Origin: Ophioceras dolichostomum
Taxonomy: Eukaryota; Ascomycota; Sordariomycetes; Magnaporthales; Ophioceraceae
Assembly (NCBI GenBank): GCA_003049485.1
Contig: PYST01000526.1
Location: forward strand, 1-17,227
Reading direction: 5' to 3'
Length of the DNA: 17,227 nt
Made by a program: the position numbers and the translations under genes. A model generated the notes under the pieces. That model was not told the origin of the DNA. It was given only the letters and a program-made list of their open reading frames with translations, and did not search any database. Shown piece after piece: positions 6,423-15,473 of the stretch. How positions within the stretch are numbered: position 1 is the stretch's first letter; each line of letters starts with the position of its first letter.

Positions 6423-8330
6423 TCAGTGCTGCCCAGTCTTGGAATCACCAACCCCAGGCCTCTGCACGCTATCATCCACATAAGACGGCAGCTCGTCCCC
6501 GCCCGCCGGCGGTCCCGACTGCTGCTGTGGCGGTGCCTGCCCAGCAATCATCGAGTACCTCGGCGGAGGAGCGGCACCACTTCCAGACTCTGCACCGGCC
6601 GCCGCCGCATTAGCGCGCGCCTCAGCAGCCGCCTCCTCAGCCTTGGTCATGCCAGCGACAGGACGACCGCTTGTAGACGACGACGGCGGCGGGCCAGGAG
6701 GCGGAGGCGGATAGAAGGCCTCGCCGCCCTCCTGGAACTTGCTCTTCGTTGTAACCGCAGCAGCAGTACCAGCAGCAGTCTTCGGCGGACCACCCGGCGG
6801 CGGAGGGGGATAGAACGGCTCAGCACCAGCACCAGCCTCCTGCGCCTTGAACGCCGCCGCCGCACTCGATGGCTTGCTGCCGCTACCATCGCCGCCCAAG
6901 TGCACCTGGCTCATAAGCTTAACAGGCGCCTCGAGCGGCGCGTTCTGGTCCATCCCATCCGCGGTCTGGTACCCCTCCGCGGCGCGGATGACGGCCACCA
7001 GCGCGCGGGCGGCCCTCTCCCACCCCGCGGCGGGCACGGCGAGGGGCACGTCGCCCTTGAGGATCTGCGTGACCGTCACGCCCGGCACGCCGTAGAACGC
7101 GGCGTTGGCGTCCTTCCGCTCCATCACCACCGTGCCGTCGACCTGCAGGCCCGCGAATAGGCCGCGCGACTTGACGTAGCTGAACACGGGGCGGAACTCG
7201 GTCGACTTGCGCCGCTCGTGCTGCTGCGGGGGTGGAGAGAAAGCGCCACCACCGGGTCCCGAGGCAGCAGGAGCAGCACCAGCAGCAGCGGCTTCCTGCG
7301 CATGATGCACCTCCGCAGGCGGCGCCATGGCCGGCGCGCCTGCGCCGCCCGACGACGATGTAGGCCGCTCCTTGTCTTTATCCTTCCCTTTACCCATCGA
7401 CTCCGGCGCCGCGAAATCGACGCTCCCGCCCGCTCCCCAGGGCCCCGCCGCGACGGCGATGTCAGACCCCAGCGACATGCGCGTGCGCGTGAAGGCCGCC
7501 AGCGCCTCGGGCGTGTTGATGACGACCACGCAGTCGTAGATGTCGACGCCCATCACGAAGCCCGCGCCGACGGTGTGCACCTGGACGCCGCTCGGCGGGG
7601 ACCAGCGGCCATCGGGCATGCGGGCGATGAGGATGCCCGACCCCGTCGCGCCCGAGACGCCGTACGCGAGGCGGGCGGTCGTGAAGATGGCGAGGCCGAC
7701 GGCGCGCGAGATCACCTTGGCGGGGATCTTGACGATCGTGCGGTTCTTCTTCGTCGCGGAAGCCGGGGATTTGCCGTCCTTGGAGGAGGGCTTGCCGTCC
7801 TCTGCTGGGGGTGGGATTGTGGCGTCGGCGGTTTGGTCGGTGAATACTCCGTCTTCTGCAATTGGGGGGAAAGAGAGAATATTTGATTAGCAAAATGTTT
7901 CTGTGAGGGGGTCAAGGACAGCATGCTGTGCTAGATACTTACTGCAAAACGCCTTCAAAATCCTGGCGGCCTTCTCGCACTCCTTATCCATCGTGGAGGG
8001 GAGGAACCCCTCCGACCCGACCTTCTCAACCAGGGCATTGATAGGAGCGGCCGCCTTCGTGCCCAGCGCGGCCAACTTGTTGGCCCACCCGGCAGTCTTC
8101 AAGCCGTGGTGATGATGTTTGGAGTCCTCCTCGGCCACATGCGGCTTGTGATCTGACGGCTTGGCCTGGGGCTTCAGGTCGTCGGCCTCGTAGATATCGA
8201 GCGACTCGATCCGGGTGGGAGAGCTTGGGGCGAAGTGTGGGTGGGCGGGGTCGTATGCGGGGATGGGCTTGTGGGAGTCGGCGCCCTTTTCGTCCTTTCC
8301 GGCGCCGCTCATCTTCGGCGGAAGCGACAT
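6423..8330 (-). CDS. SYLF-domain (Ysc84-like) lipid-binding protein without SH3 domain (606 aa)
   Basis: Two exons: 8330-7943 and 7855-6423. The 87-nt intron (7942-7856) has donor GTAAGT, branch-like GCTAATC and acceptor TTGCAG. Splicing gives 607 codons including stop. Residues 1-75 are disordered with a HHHH run. The SYLF domain starts near 110 (PSTMDKECEKAARILKAF), continues with VGLAIFTTARLAYGVSGATG, GSGILIARMPDGRWSPPS, and GFVMGVDIYDCVVVINT, and ends RPVFSYVKSRGLFAGLQVDG...ERKDANAAFYG. A low-complexity insert of about 72 residues (277-348) interrupts the domain where yeast Ysc84 has a short loop. The tail has two FYPPPPPG motifs (about 477 and 510) and PY motifs PPRY (560-563) and LPSY (585-588). 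SYLF domains bind phosphoinositides and, in Ysc84/Lsb3, act in actin patches and endocytosis. Lacking SH3, this protein may instead be a ligand for SH3/EVH1 and Rsp5-type WW domains. Confidence 0.9.
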
Positions 8331-9495
8331 GGCGTCTTCTTCTTCTCCTCTGCGACTATTTGATAGCTGGAGGGTGTTTTTTCGTCGTTGGGCTCGAACG
8401 CGGAGGATTTGGGAGGGATCCGGTTGATGCTACTGATGAGGGGTATTTGGATGGGGTGGATGGGTGGGGTCGAGTCGAACGTTTGGGTGTAGGAATGTTG
8501 ATGAAAGGAATGAGACGGAAAGAAAATCACATAAAGAGGCGAATGGGAGGATATTTTATTTTCGACAGAAAATACTTGGCAAAATCACGATGAGGGGCCA
8601 CGAGAGGCGAACGCGAGGCGATCCTGAGTCGTCAGGGCGTGGCGCGTGCATGTGTCGATCAAGATCGAAGCTCTGGTTGCGTCGTTGGTTGACATCATCA
8701 GTGTGGCGCAGACAGCGCTTGGCGGGCTCGCTCGAGGCTAGATTCCGTTGGATGATGTGGCTGGGCGGTCGTGGCCAGGTGCGCTGGCGACCGTACCCGC
8801 CCCGGAGTTTGCTCCGATGAGCGGACCCGCTCTCGGCGGACTTCAAGCATCGTGAAGCCCGGAGAGGCCTTGCTTTCTCAATCATGGTTCCAAATGGAAT
8901 TTCGATTCCAGCTGACGAGGGACGCATTCAGCACCAGGACAGAGCCGCGCTTTCTGATACGCCAGCCTTGGTGGCTGATGTGGCCGTGTAGTTCCACAAA
9001 CACAACCCCCTGCTCTCATTTGGCCGGATCTGGACATCATCAATCCTTTCGTACGAACCTCATCACGGCGACGCCGACAACATTCTTTATCTCAATTGTG
9101 AATTTCAAGTTCGGGATGCAGCTCCCTGAGTGCTCTTTAGCTCTGGAATTATGCTCAGTGATGATGGGTGATGGGGGACCCTCCGACCTGCTGATCCCAG
9201 AGTAGTAGTATTGCGGAGAGTCGCATAAACTCTCGAGGGGGAAAGTTCTAATAGTCTACCAAAAGCAAATACGCCATCCGCGCTATGCAAACCCGCTACC
9301 CAATGCGATAATCCCCGAAAATGCACGCCGTCGCATGCAATATGCCCCTGATGCTAACCGGTTGCCCAAAATAAAGAAAAGAAAAAGGGGTGAAGTGTGG
9401 TCGGTCCAAAAGGGAGTGAAAGAGAGCCGAGGCCGCCGAATTAGTTGAGACTTTGAGGGCGTCCAGTTATATCTTGTGTATGTGATCCGTGACGT
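8331..9495. other. Spacer between two minus-strand genes, no supported gene
   Basis: Upstream part (8331 to about 8600) must hold the SYLF promoter; the leader reads as a GAAGAAGAAG-rich purine tract just before the ATG. The rest contains frames of up to 144 codons (8771-9205) that look random in composition and overlap an antisense frame. GTGATGA (9159) and CTGA (9191) boxes occur but do not make a complete C/D snoRNA. No transposon termini seen. Confidence 0.55.
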
Positions 9496-9927
9496 CTACT
9501 TGAGGCGGCAGTCGATGCGGGCAACCTCGACCTTCTTGCCGCCGTTGAGGTCGACAGGATTTTCGTCGCCGAATGCACGGCCGATTTTGCCGCCGGCGGT
9601 GTTGAAAGCCTGGCAGCGGACATCAGCGGCCTTCACACCCTGGGCGGTGGCGACGGCAGCGGCGATGATCTTGAAGGGCTTCTGCCGGCCCTGGAAGCTC
9701 AGGCTGCCGGGGACGTTGATCTGGGTGTTGGACGTGAAGGTGTCGTTGTCGATCTCGAACTGCAGGATCGCCGTGCCCTTGGCGGCACGCTCGGCGATGT
9801 CTGACGTCTCATCGACGGTCTCGACCACGTAGTCTACGTCGGCGACGGCGACAGGCTCGGCGGTGGGAGTCGGGGCCGCCATTGCCAGAGTGGCGAAGAG
9901 AGCGACGAAAGCGGTGGTGTACTTCAT
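9496..9927 (-). CDS. Small secreted protein, uncharacterised (143 aa)
   Basis: A single intact exon, ATG at 9927 in good context (AAAATGA) and stop at 9498-9496. Residues 1-17 (MKYTTAFVALFATLAMA) form a classical signal peptide with likely cleavage before APTPTAEP. Then comes an acidic, Val/Ala/Pro-rich stretch to about residue 48 (VDYVVETVDETSDIAER), possibly a propeptide. From about 50 the mature-looking domain runs AILQFEIDNDTF...GSLSFQGRQKPFKI, followed by a helix IIAAAVATAQG and a C-terminal part with only two cysteines (ADVRCQAF and the terminal DCRLK), which could form one disulphide. No catalytic motif or GPI/transmembrane tail is visible. The overall design is that of a small secreted fungal protein or effector candidate; its function is unknown. 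A TATA box and a CAACAACATCAA-rich leader lie upstream. Confidence 0.85.
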   Translation of the reverse strand: MKYTTAFVALFATLAMAAPTPTAEPVAVADVDYVVETVDETSDIAERAAKGTAILQFEIDNDTFTSNTQINVPGSLSFQGRQKPFKIIAAAVATAQGVKAADVRCQAFNTAGGKIGRAFGDENPVDLNGGKKVEVARIDCRLK

Positions 9928-10101
9928 TTTGATGGATGTGAGATTTGAGAATGTTGCGTGGTGGAGGAGAGACGTTGAAGAACTGCGGGATGGAGTTTTG
10001 ATGTTGTTGATGTTGTTGGGTAGAGGTTGTTTGGTTCGGTTGCTTGGATGCTGGATGCCAGACGAGAATTTTGGGAGAGATTGACGGTTGGGAACCGACC
10101 A

Positions 10102-10108
10102 TTATATA
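10102..10108 (-). promoter_or_regulatory. TATA box of the secreted-protein gene
   Basis: On the minus strand the sequence reads TCTATATAATGG (TATATAA at 10108-10102), about 175 bp before the ATG at 9927. The intervening leader is Ca/CAA-rich and ATG-poor, as in highly expressed fungal genes. A strong, possibly inducible promoter is inferred. Confidence 0.6.
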
Positions 10109-12153
10109 GACCGGCTCTCCCTCCAAGGCCTCCTGGCGCAGCCTTCTGTTGAAACCATTTCCAGTGTTTTTGTTTTCCTAAACGGGAAATGTTGGCATTC
10201 ACGGCCGCTAAGGCTAACAGCCGAAAGATGGCGCAGTCGACGGCGGCCTTCCTGCCGGAACAAAGGCGTGTGATCGTGTCCGATGGCTGATGGGCCGGAG
10301 CCCAAAATATCCGGGAGGCATGCCGAGATCTCACAAAGAACGTGACTAACATCTATTGTCGGGTACCTTTTCGGATTCCACGTGGTGCGGCCTGTTAACC
10401 TTACCCAAATTTGGAATCAACCCGAAGCCGTGGAATAGGCAATTTACTTCCGAGTGAGGTCAGCCTCCCCGGATTGGATTGTGAGCGCTCCCACTGATAA
10501 ACAAGCTCAGGCTAAATGCATGGGGAATCTCGCTGCCCCCAAATAGCATCTTCGCGTCAGTTTCACCAATTGGATGATGTGAGAACTGAGAATCCGCCTA
10601 AGTTGATCGACGGAGTCTGGCGGCAAATTGCCGTAAGCGCGGTCGAGGATGGCTCTGCATTCCTTCCAAGACACGGCCAAGCACCGCCGGATTTCGTGAA
10701 GCTCGCCTCAGAGAGCCGAACTGGCTACAGAGTGAGTGTTTTGAAGACCAATGTCTTTCTAAGATGCCCAAATAGCTCATACTTATTATCGGAAACTCCG
10801 AGCTCCGACCTGAGATGAGAGAGTAGCACGCACGTCAACTCAGGTCAGCCTGTACGCGCTGCGGAGAACTACCCATACTTCACGCATCCGAGCCCTTGCG
10901 GGCAACAGCATAGATTTAACTCCGTCCCATAACTTCCCTCACAGTCAAGCAATCCTGCATCCTGAACTGCCGGACCGGGGTGACACTGCATCTGTGACCT
11001 CAGGATCGACCCTCGTGCCCACGGAAGGATGTTTCCCGTTCTAGAAGGCATCGAAGCAGCCTCCTGCTGCAGCTACAAAACATCAGAGTTGCACTGCCCG
11101 GATGACTACCTACGCATTGTCACCATGTTTTCTGCAGTAGGTGAGACAGACCAATCCTGTAGCTCGGGGTTTATGTCCATCCGTTAGTATTCGATCGACG
11201 TTCTCGTCTCTGGACGTCGAACCGCCAGCTCACTCCTACACTACCTAGGTACTCACGATTGTAGAGAGGGACCGCCAGCAATCCTACAACAATGTACACC
11301 TAACTATACCTTTCGTTAGCCTAAAATCGTCTAACATTGGGCGGAGATGAGTGACTTTCCAACTTGAGCCCCCATGAAATTGTACCTAATACTCTCCCAG
11401 GCGGCCTCAATGCGGACCCGCTCCACGCCGAATCGTCATGTTCAGGGGTTGGCATAACTCTGAGTCTTTATACAGCCATGAGGAGAGAAGCGCAGCCTGG
11501 CCTGGAATGAGACTCTCCATGTGAATGTATCTGCCTATCGCAAATCGAGAGAATACGAGCAAGTCAGCCAATTGTTTGGTCGCATGTTGTTTTTATCCAA
11601 GAACTTTCATCATACTTTCCGTGCCGCTCCATCATACCGTTCAGGACAAGGCTGGCACTCTCGTATCCGATAGGCCGCATGTCGGATCCCGTATCCCGAG
11701 AACCCCTGATACTGATGCTTTCCCACGTCAATCGAGAAGTAAATTGAATGAGTGGTCTGGATCAAAGCCTGTTTGGTCGCGATCTGTACTAGGCAACTAG
11801 TACTTAAGTAAGTAGAATCCATCCTTCGCTAGTGACGCCACAGCAACCTAACCACGCTCATCTCCCCTCGGCCCCCAATTCTTAGCACCCTGCGCCGCTT
11901 GACACAACAGGAGCTATCACGCGTGAACGTTCAACAGACCTGGCTAGGTAAATATGGCTTCAAAGTATCTTGAGACTGCCGCTTGGTCATGCTGACCAGG
12001 TTGGATCCGAACGGGGACCGGAAAAGGGGTTTGCCGAGCTAGTCTGGTGCGACCATCACTCCGAGCGCCATGTGTGCAATCCTCGGGTTTTTCGGGGGCT
12101 CAGAGATGGGCAGTAACTCCCCCCGATACATAGCCCTCCCTCGTTCACCAAAA
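10109..12153. other. 2-kb spacer, divergent promoter region, no supported gene
   Basis: Lies between the secreted-protein gene (-) and the tyrosinase gene (+), which are divergent, so both promoters lie here. The longest frame (10516-10818) has no recognisable features. Small dyads: GTACTAG-GCAA-CTAGTAC at 11786-11803 and TGGTCA-TGC-TGACCA at 11984-11998, the latter 156 bp before the tyrosinase ATG. A CTACCTAGGTA patch lies near 11241. No TATAAA precedes the tyrosinase start. No tRNA or transposon was recognised. Confidence 0.55.
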
Positions 12154-13774
12154 ATGAAATTGGTCCGGCTGACTCTTGCCATCGCGCCACTTGCCCTCGC
12201 GTCCCTTGCCCTCCTCGCGCCCCTCGCCCACGCTCCCTCCGAGTCTCGACGCCTTCGCGAAGTCCATTTTGCAGAAGCAGCGAACGAGACACACGCCCTC
12301 ATAGAGAATATCAGACAGGGTGTACTCCAGCGATTAGCAGCGAACGAGGCGGCTGTGCAACGAGGTGGTCAGACGCCAATTTGCAACACGGAGAACCTGT
12401 TTTTTCGCCGTGAATAGTAAGAGCAGTAAAATGACCGACTTGACGCAAGATTCAGAACAAATACTAATAGCGACTATGAGCGTCGCCATCCTAGTGGAGC
12501 GCTCTCGCAGGCGGAGAGGCTCGAGTACATCAACGCAGTTCTCTGCCTCCAAAGACTGCCAGCTCTAACGCCAGCCAGCATCGCAGCTGGGGCCAAATCT
12601 CGTGTAAGCCGGCTACCTCAGTCACTGGTACAAAGGAATGACAAGTTTACATGGACGGACTCTCATCATTCCGCTCGTATAACGCGCGCTAATCGTCGTC
12701 CCGTCCTCAAACGTGCCTCTCACCAATATCAGTTTGATGACTTCACCGTGGTCCACATCCAGCAGACCCTGACAATCCACCACACCGGCAACTTCCAGCC
12801 ATGGCACCGTTGGTTCGTCTACTCGTACGAGAAGGCCCTGCGGGACGAGTGCGGCTACACCGGCTACCAGCCGTACTGGGACTGGCCAAAATATGCCTCC
12901 GCGCCGCAGGACTCTCCCATCTTCAACGGCGACCCGTACAGCCTGGGCGGCAACGGCGAGTTCGTGCCCCACGACGGACCCGTCATCACCCCGCCCGCCG
13001 GGGCTCGAGGGGACCCGCTCCAACTCCCCGCCGGGCTGGGCGGAGGCTACGTGACCACGGGCCCCTTCGCCAACATGAGCGTCAACCTCGGCCCCGTGGG
13101 CGGGCTGATGGGCGTTCGTGCGGGACCGATGGGAGGGTTGGGCCACAACCCGCGTCGCCTGAAGCGAGACGTCGGCCCGGCGATGAACATGCGGTACGCC
13201 AACTACTCGACGGTGCTCGCTCTTTTGCTGAAGCCGAATGTGGACGAATTCCGGTTGCTCTCGGAGGGCGTGCCGAATACCGTTGAGATTGGGCCGCACG
13301 GAGGGATCCACTACGTGATCGGGTAGGTCTTCAGCAATAAATATGACCCCGAGAGTACCACGACAAGAAGACGGACAAGGACTAACAGCGTTTCTCATGC
13401 TGCTCAGGGGCGATCCCGGAGCGGACCTATATACATCACCCGGTGACCCGGCGTTTTGGTTACATCACGCCAACATGGACCGAACGTGGGCGATATGGTG
13501 AGCACTCTGGCACCCAACCCAAATCATCTAGCATCAGCTTAGATGTTCGCTTACGACAGCATCATTTCGCCTGCTCAGGCAAGCAAGTGACCCAAGCACA
13601 CGTTACACCGATCTCGGGTCAGGCATCCGCGCCCATCGGACCTGGAAGAACGAGTCGCCGTCTCCGCTCACGACTCTCGACGACGTGATCGACATGGGCT
13701 ACGCGGGGTCGTCCGTTACGATCCGGGAAGTCATGGACACGACCAAGGGCGCGTTGTGTTACTTTTACCTTTAG
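12154..13774 (+). CDS. Secreted short tyrosinase / catechol oxidase (415 aa)
   Basis: Five exons: 12154-12416, 12495-12603, 12733-13322, 13408-13497, 13579-13774. Introns of 78, 129, 85 and 81 nt have donors GTAAGA, GTAAGC, GTAGGT, GTGAGC and acceptors TAG, CAG, CAG, CAG; splicing keeps one frame of 416 codons. Residues 1-27 are a signal peptide (cleavage near AHA|PS). CuA ligands are His132, His140, His149 (FDDFTVVHIQQTLTIHHTGNF...PWHRWF), with YWDWPKY after them. CuB ligands are His313, His317, His341 (GPHGGIHYVIGG...SPGDPAFWLHHANMDRTW). Type-3 copper enzymes of this family oxidise phenols/catechols to o-quinones, feeding pigments or cross-linking. The protein ends GALCYFYL with no C-terminal lid domain, so it belongs to the short fungal type (as in Aspergillus oryzae catechol oxidase). 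The position two before His140 is Thr, so the thioether Cys of long tyrosinases is absent. N-x-S/T sites (NET, NMS, NYS, NES) fit secretion. Confidence 0.93.
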
Positions 13775-14933
13775 TCCCGGGGAGTTGGCTGCCTATCCTG
13801 ACACATCGAAATATCGCCTTTGTGAAGCGACACGCTTGTGACTTGCATATTCGCTAGTCCTAGGAATGATGGTCGTATAGGACTCCTATGACCTGGATTT
13901 CAATGTCAAATTGCCGTCTCCCATGTCCTCTCTCGAATGTAGAGTCCGCTGTGCCGTGGTTACGTGGGGGGCACAACTTCAAGTTAACCTCTCAGCCCTT
14001 CGAGCCATGCCAGCCCTACCACATTTCGGCCCCCAGTCTCCAGGCTTCTGGTCCTTTCGCCCACACTCTATGCATATGGCGTCATTGGGCCCGAGGCCAG
14101 TCCCATTCTCAGGCGGCTCGGCCTTCTATTCAAACCTCTCTTTCGCTTGCCCTTCCTTAGTGGCCTGGTCGACCGACCTCATTGTAAAGCCCATCATCTT
14201 CGCAATTCAGTTGTTCCGCCCCCCACGGCCGAACCTATTGGCTAAATGTGCCGATTCAAGTGTTAGTTGACTAGAAATTGCGCCGACCGATCTCTGATGA
14301 GGAGTATGGAAGTAGTGTGCGTTCCACGAGTTTGGTAGGGAACCGACGAGGCCGTATTCTCGGGCCGGCCCGGCGCGTTGGCCCACCGGCCACGTGCCGG
14401 GTCCTCCCGCGTACATAACCTCCTCTCTGGGTCAACTAACAGGCCGAAAGACCAGGTGGTCAGTTCGAAACACGATTGGCACCCAGGCGGGGCCACAGGC
14501 TAGGCCGTTTTATCGCTTTTACTTTGCGCTCTCCATGGCTCGGGCAATCACGGAGAATATCATCACGACGTGTCCACTTATTTGGGCAGGTCATCTGGCC
14601 TTTCGCCGCCTCTTGTTGGGTGGTAGTTATGGGCCGGCGCGAGAAGCGGTGGGCAACATAATGATACTAGTAGATACTGCCCAGGTATATTTGCGTAGTG
14701 GCTCCGAGAATGCCGAAGCCTCTTCGACCAGAGGGCGTCAATCGTTATGTTTCATGGCATATTTTCTAGCAAGATTTGCGTCAAGATACGCTTTCTTTCT
14801 TGGCTGTGTAGGACTGCTGTCACTCGAGGGAGCACTGGAATTTTATGGCTCTCATGATTCTTCCCTAACTGTGCTAATATCCAAATTTGCCCACCACTCG
14901 CCAACGTAAAGTCCGTTACTCGTTTAAGTCCAC
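13775..14933. other. Spacer between convergent genes, one doubtful frame
   Basis: Holds the 3' flank of the tyrosinase gene and of the 179-residue gene. A frame with ATG at 14535 and stop near 14909 would encode about 124 residues (MARAITENII...), with a hydrophobic stretch FLARFASRYAFFLGCVGLLSL near its end. Its length is close to what chance gives here, and its composition is not clearly protein-like, so it is not called as a gene. Confidence 0.5.
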
Positions 14934-15473
14934 TCACAAAGACGGCTTTGGCGGCTCATTCAAGTGAAACCTCCAGTCGTCGTTGTCTAGATTCTGGAGC
15001 CTCCGCCTCTCTCCCGACTCCAGGCGAGTTTTGAATACGACATTCCCCTCCACCTCGGTCGTCGCGTCGAGGTAAAGGATCTCGGGGTCGAGGCCGGGCC
15101 GGTCGACCTTGTGCTGGATCTCGACGGTGACGGACTCGACGCTGTTATCCCGCGGATGGTGCTCGACGGAGTAGGAGGCCGGGACGGAGCAGGACCAGGG
15201 CTCGTCGTCTCCGTGCGGGCCGAACAGCGTGACGCTCACCGCCTTCGCGATGTTGCGCACGACGGGGTTTACCATCTTCCAGAGCTTGTTCAGCTGGTCG
15301 AAGTCTTCCTGCGTCAGCTTCTCGCCGAAGCGTTTTGGGACGTCGGCCGGGAGGCTGGTGGGGGTGAGGTTCGGGTCGAAGCGGCTGAGGAGGCCGACCG
15401 GGATGCAGGTAATGACCCTCATTGGCTTTGTGAGGTCCGCTGTCAGCGCGGGTTTGAAGGAGAAGGAGGGCAT
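14934..15473 (-). CDS. Uncharacterised protein (179 aa)
   Basis: A single intact exon with ATG at 15473 in good context (CAACCATGC, A at -3) and TGA at 14936-14934. No signal peptide is obvious; the start MPSFSFKPALTADLTKP is polar, followed by a moderately hydrophobic MRVITCIPVGLLSRF. The middle is helical and charged (RFGEKLTQEDFDQLNKLWKM, then VVRNIAKAVSVTLFGPHGDD). The C-terminal half alternates like beta strands (VESVTVEIQHKVD, EILYLDATTEVEGNVVFKTR) and ends in a proline-rich tail. Codon use with strong G/C third positions on this strand, and the weak look of the opposite frames, support a real gene. I do not recognise the family; probably cytosolic. It converges with the tyrosinase gene across about 1.1 kb, with no evident functional link. 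Confidence 0.72.
   Translation of the reverse strand: MPSFSFKPALTADLTKPMRVITCIPVGLLSRFDPNLTPTSLPADVPKRFGEKLTQEDFDQLNKLWKMVNPVVRNIAKAVSVTLFGPHGDDEPWSCSVPASYSVEHHPRDNSVESVTVEIQHKVDRPGLDPEILYLDATTEVEGNVVFKTRLESGERRRLQNLDNDDWRFHLNEPPKPSL

Noticed and set aside
6426..7160. 244-codon plus-strand frame opposite SYLF exon 2
   Set aside because: Arg-rich shadow frame; the minus-strand frame carries the SYLF domain.
9159..9194. C-box-like GTGATGA and D-box-like CTGA (possible C/D snoRNA)
   Set aside because: Spacing is too short for a full snoRNA and no terminal stem pairs the flanks; the next CTGA near 9349 is too far away.
8771..9205. 144-codon plus frame in the 8.3-9.5 kb spacer
   Set aside because: No ordered composition, no domain, overlapped by an equally long antisense frame; length is compatible with chance.
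9496..13774. RiPP (dikaritin-like) cluster around the tyrosinase, since tyrosinases occur in such clusters
   Set aside because: No repeated-core precursor, no UstY/DUF3328-type oxidase and no peptidase are present; the secreted 143-residue protein has no internal repeats or Kex2-site series.
14293..14306. 14-mer TCTGATGAGGAGTA shared with the LINE (3377-3390)
   Set aside because: Roughly one 14-bp match is expected by chance in a window this size, and similarity stops immediately on both sides.
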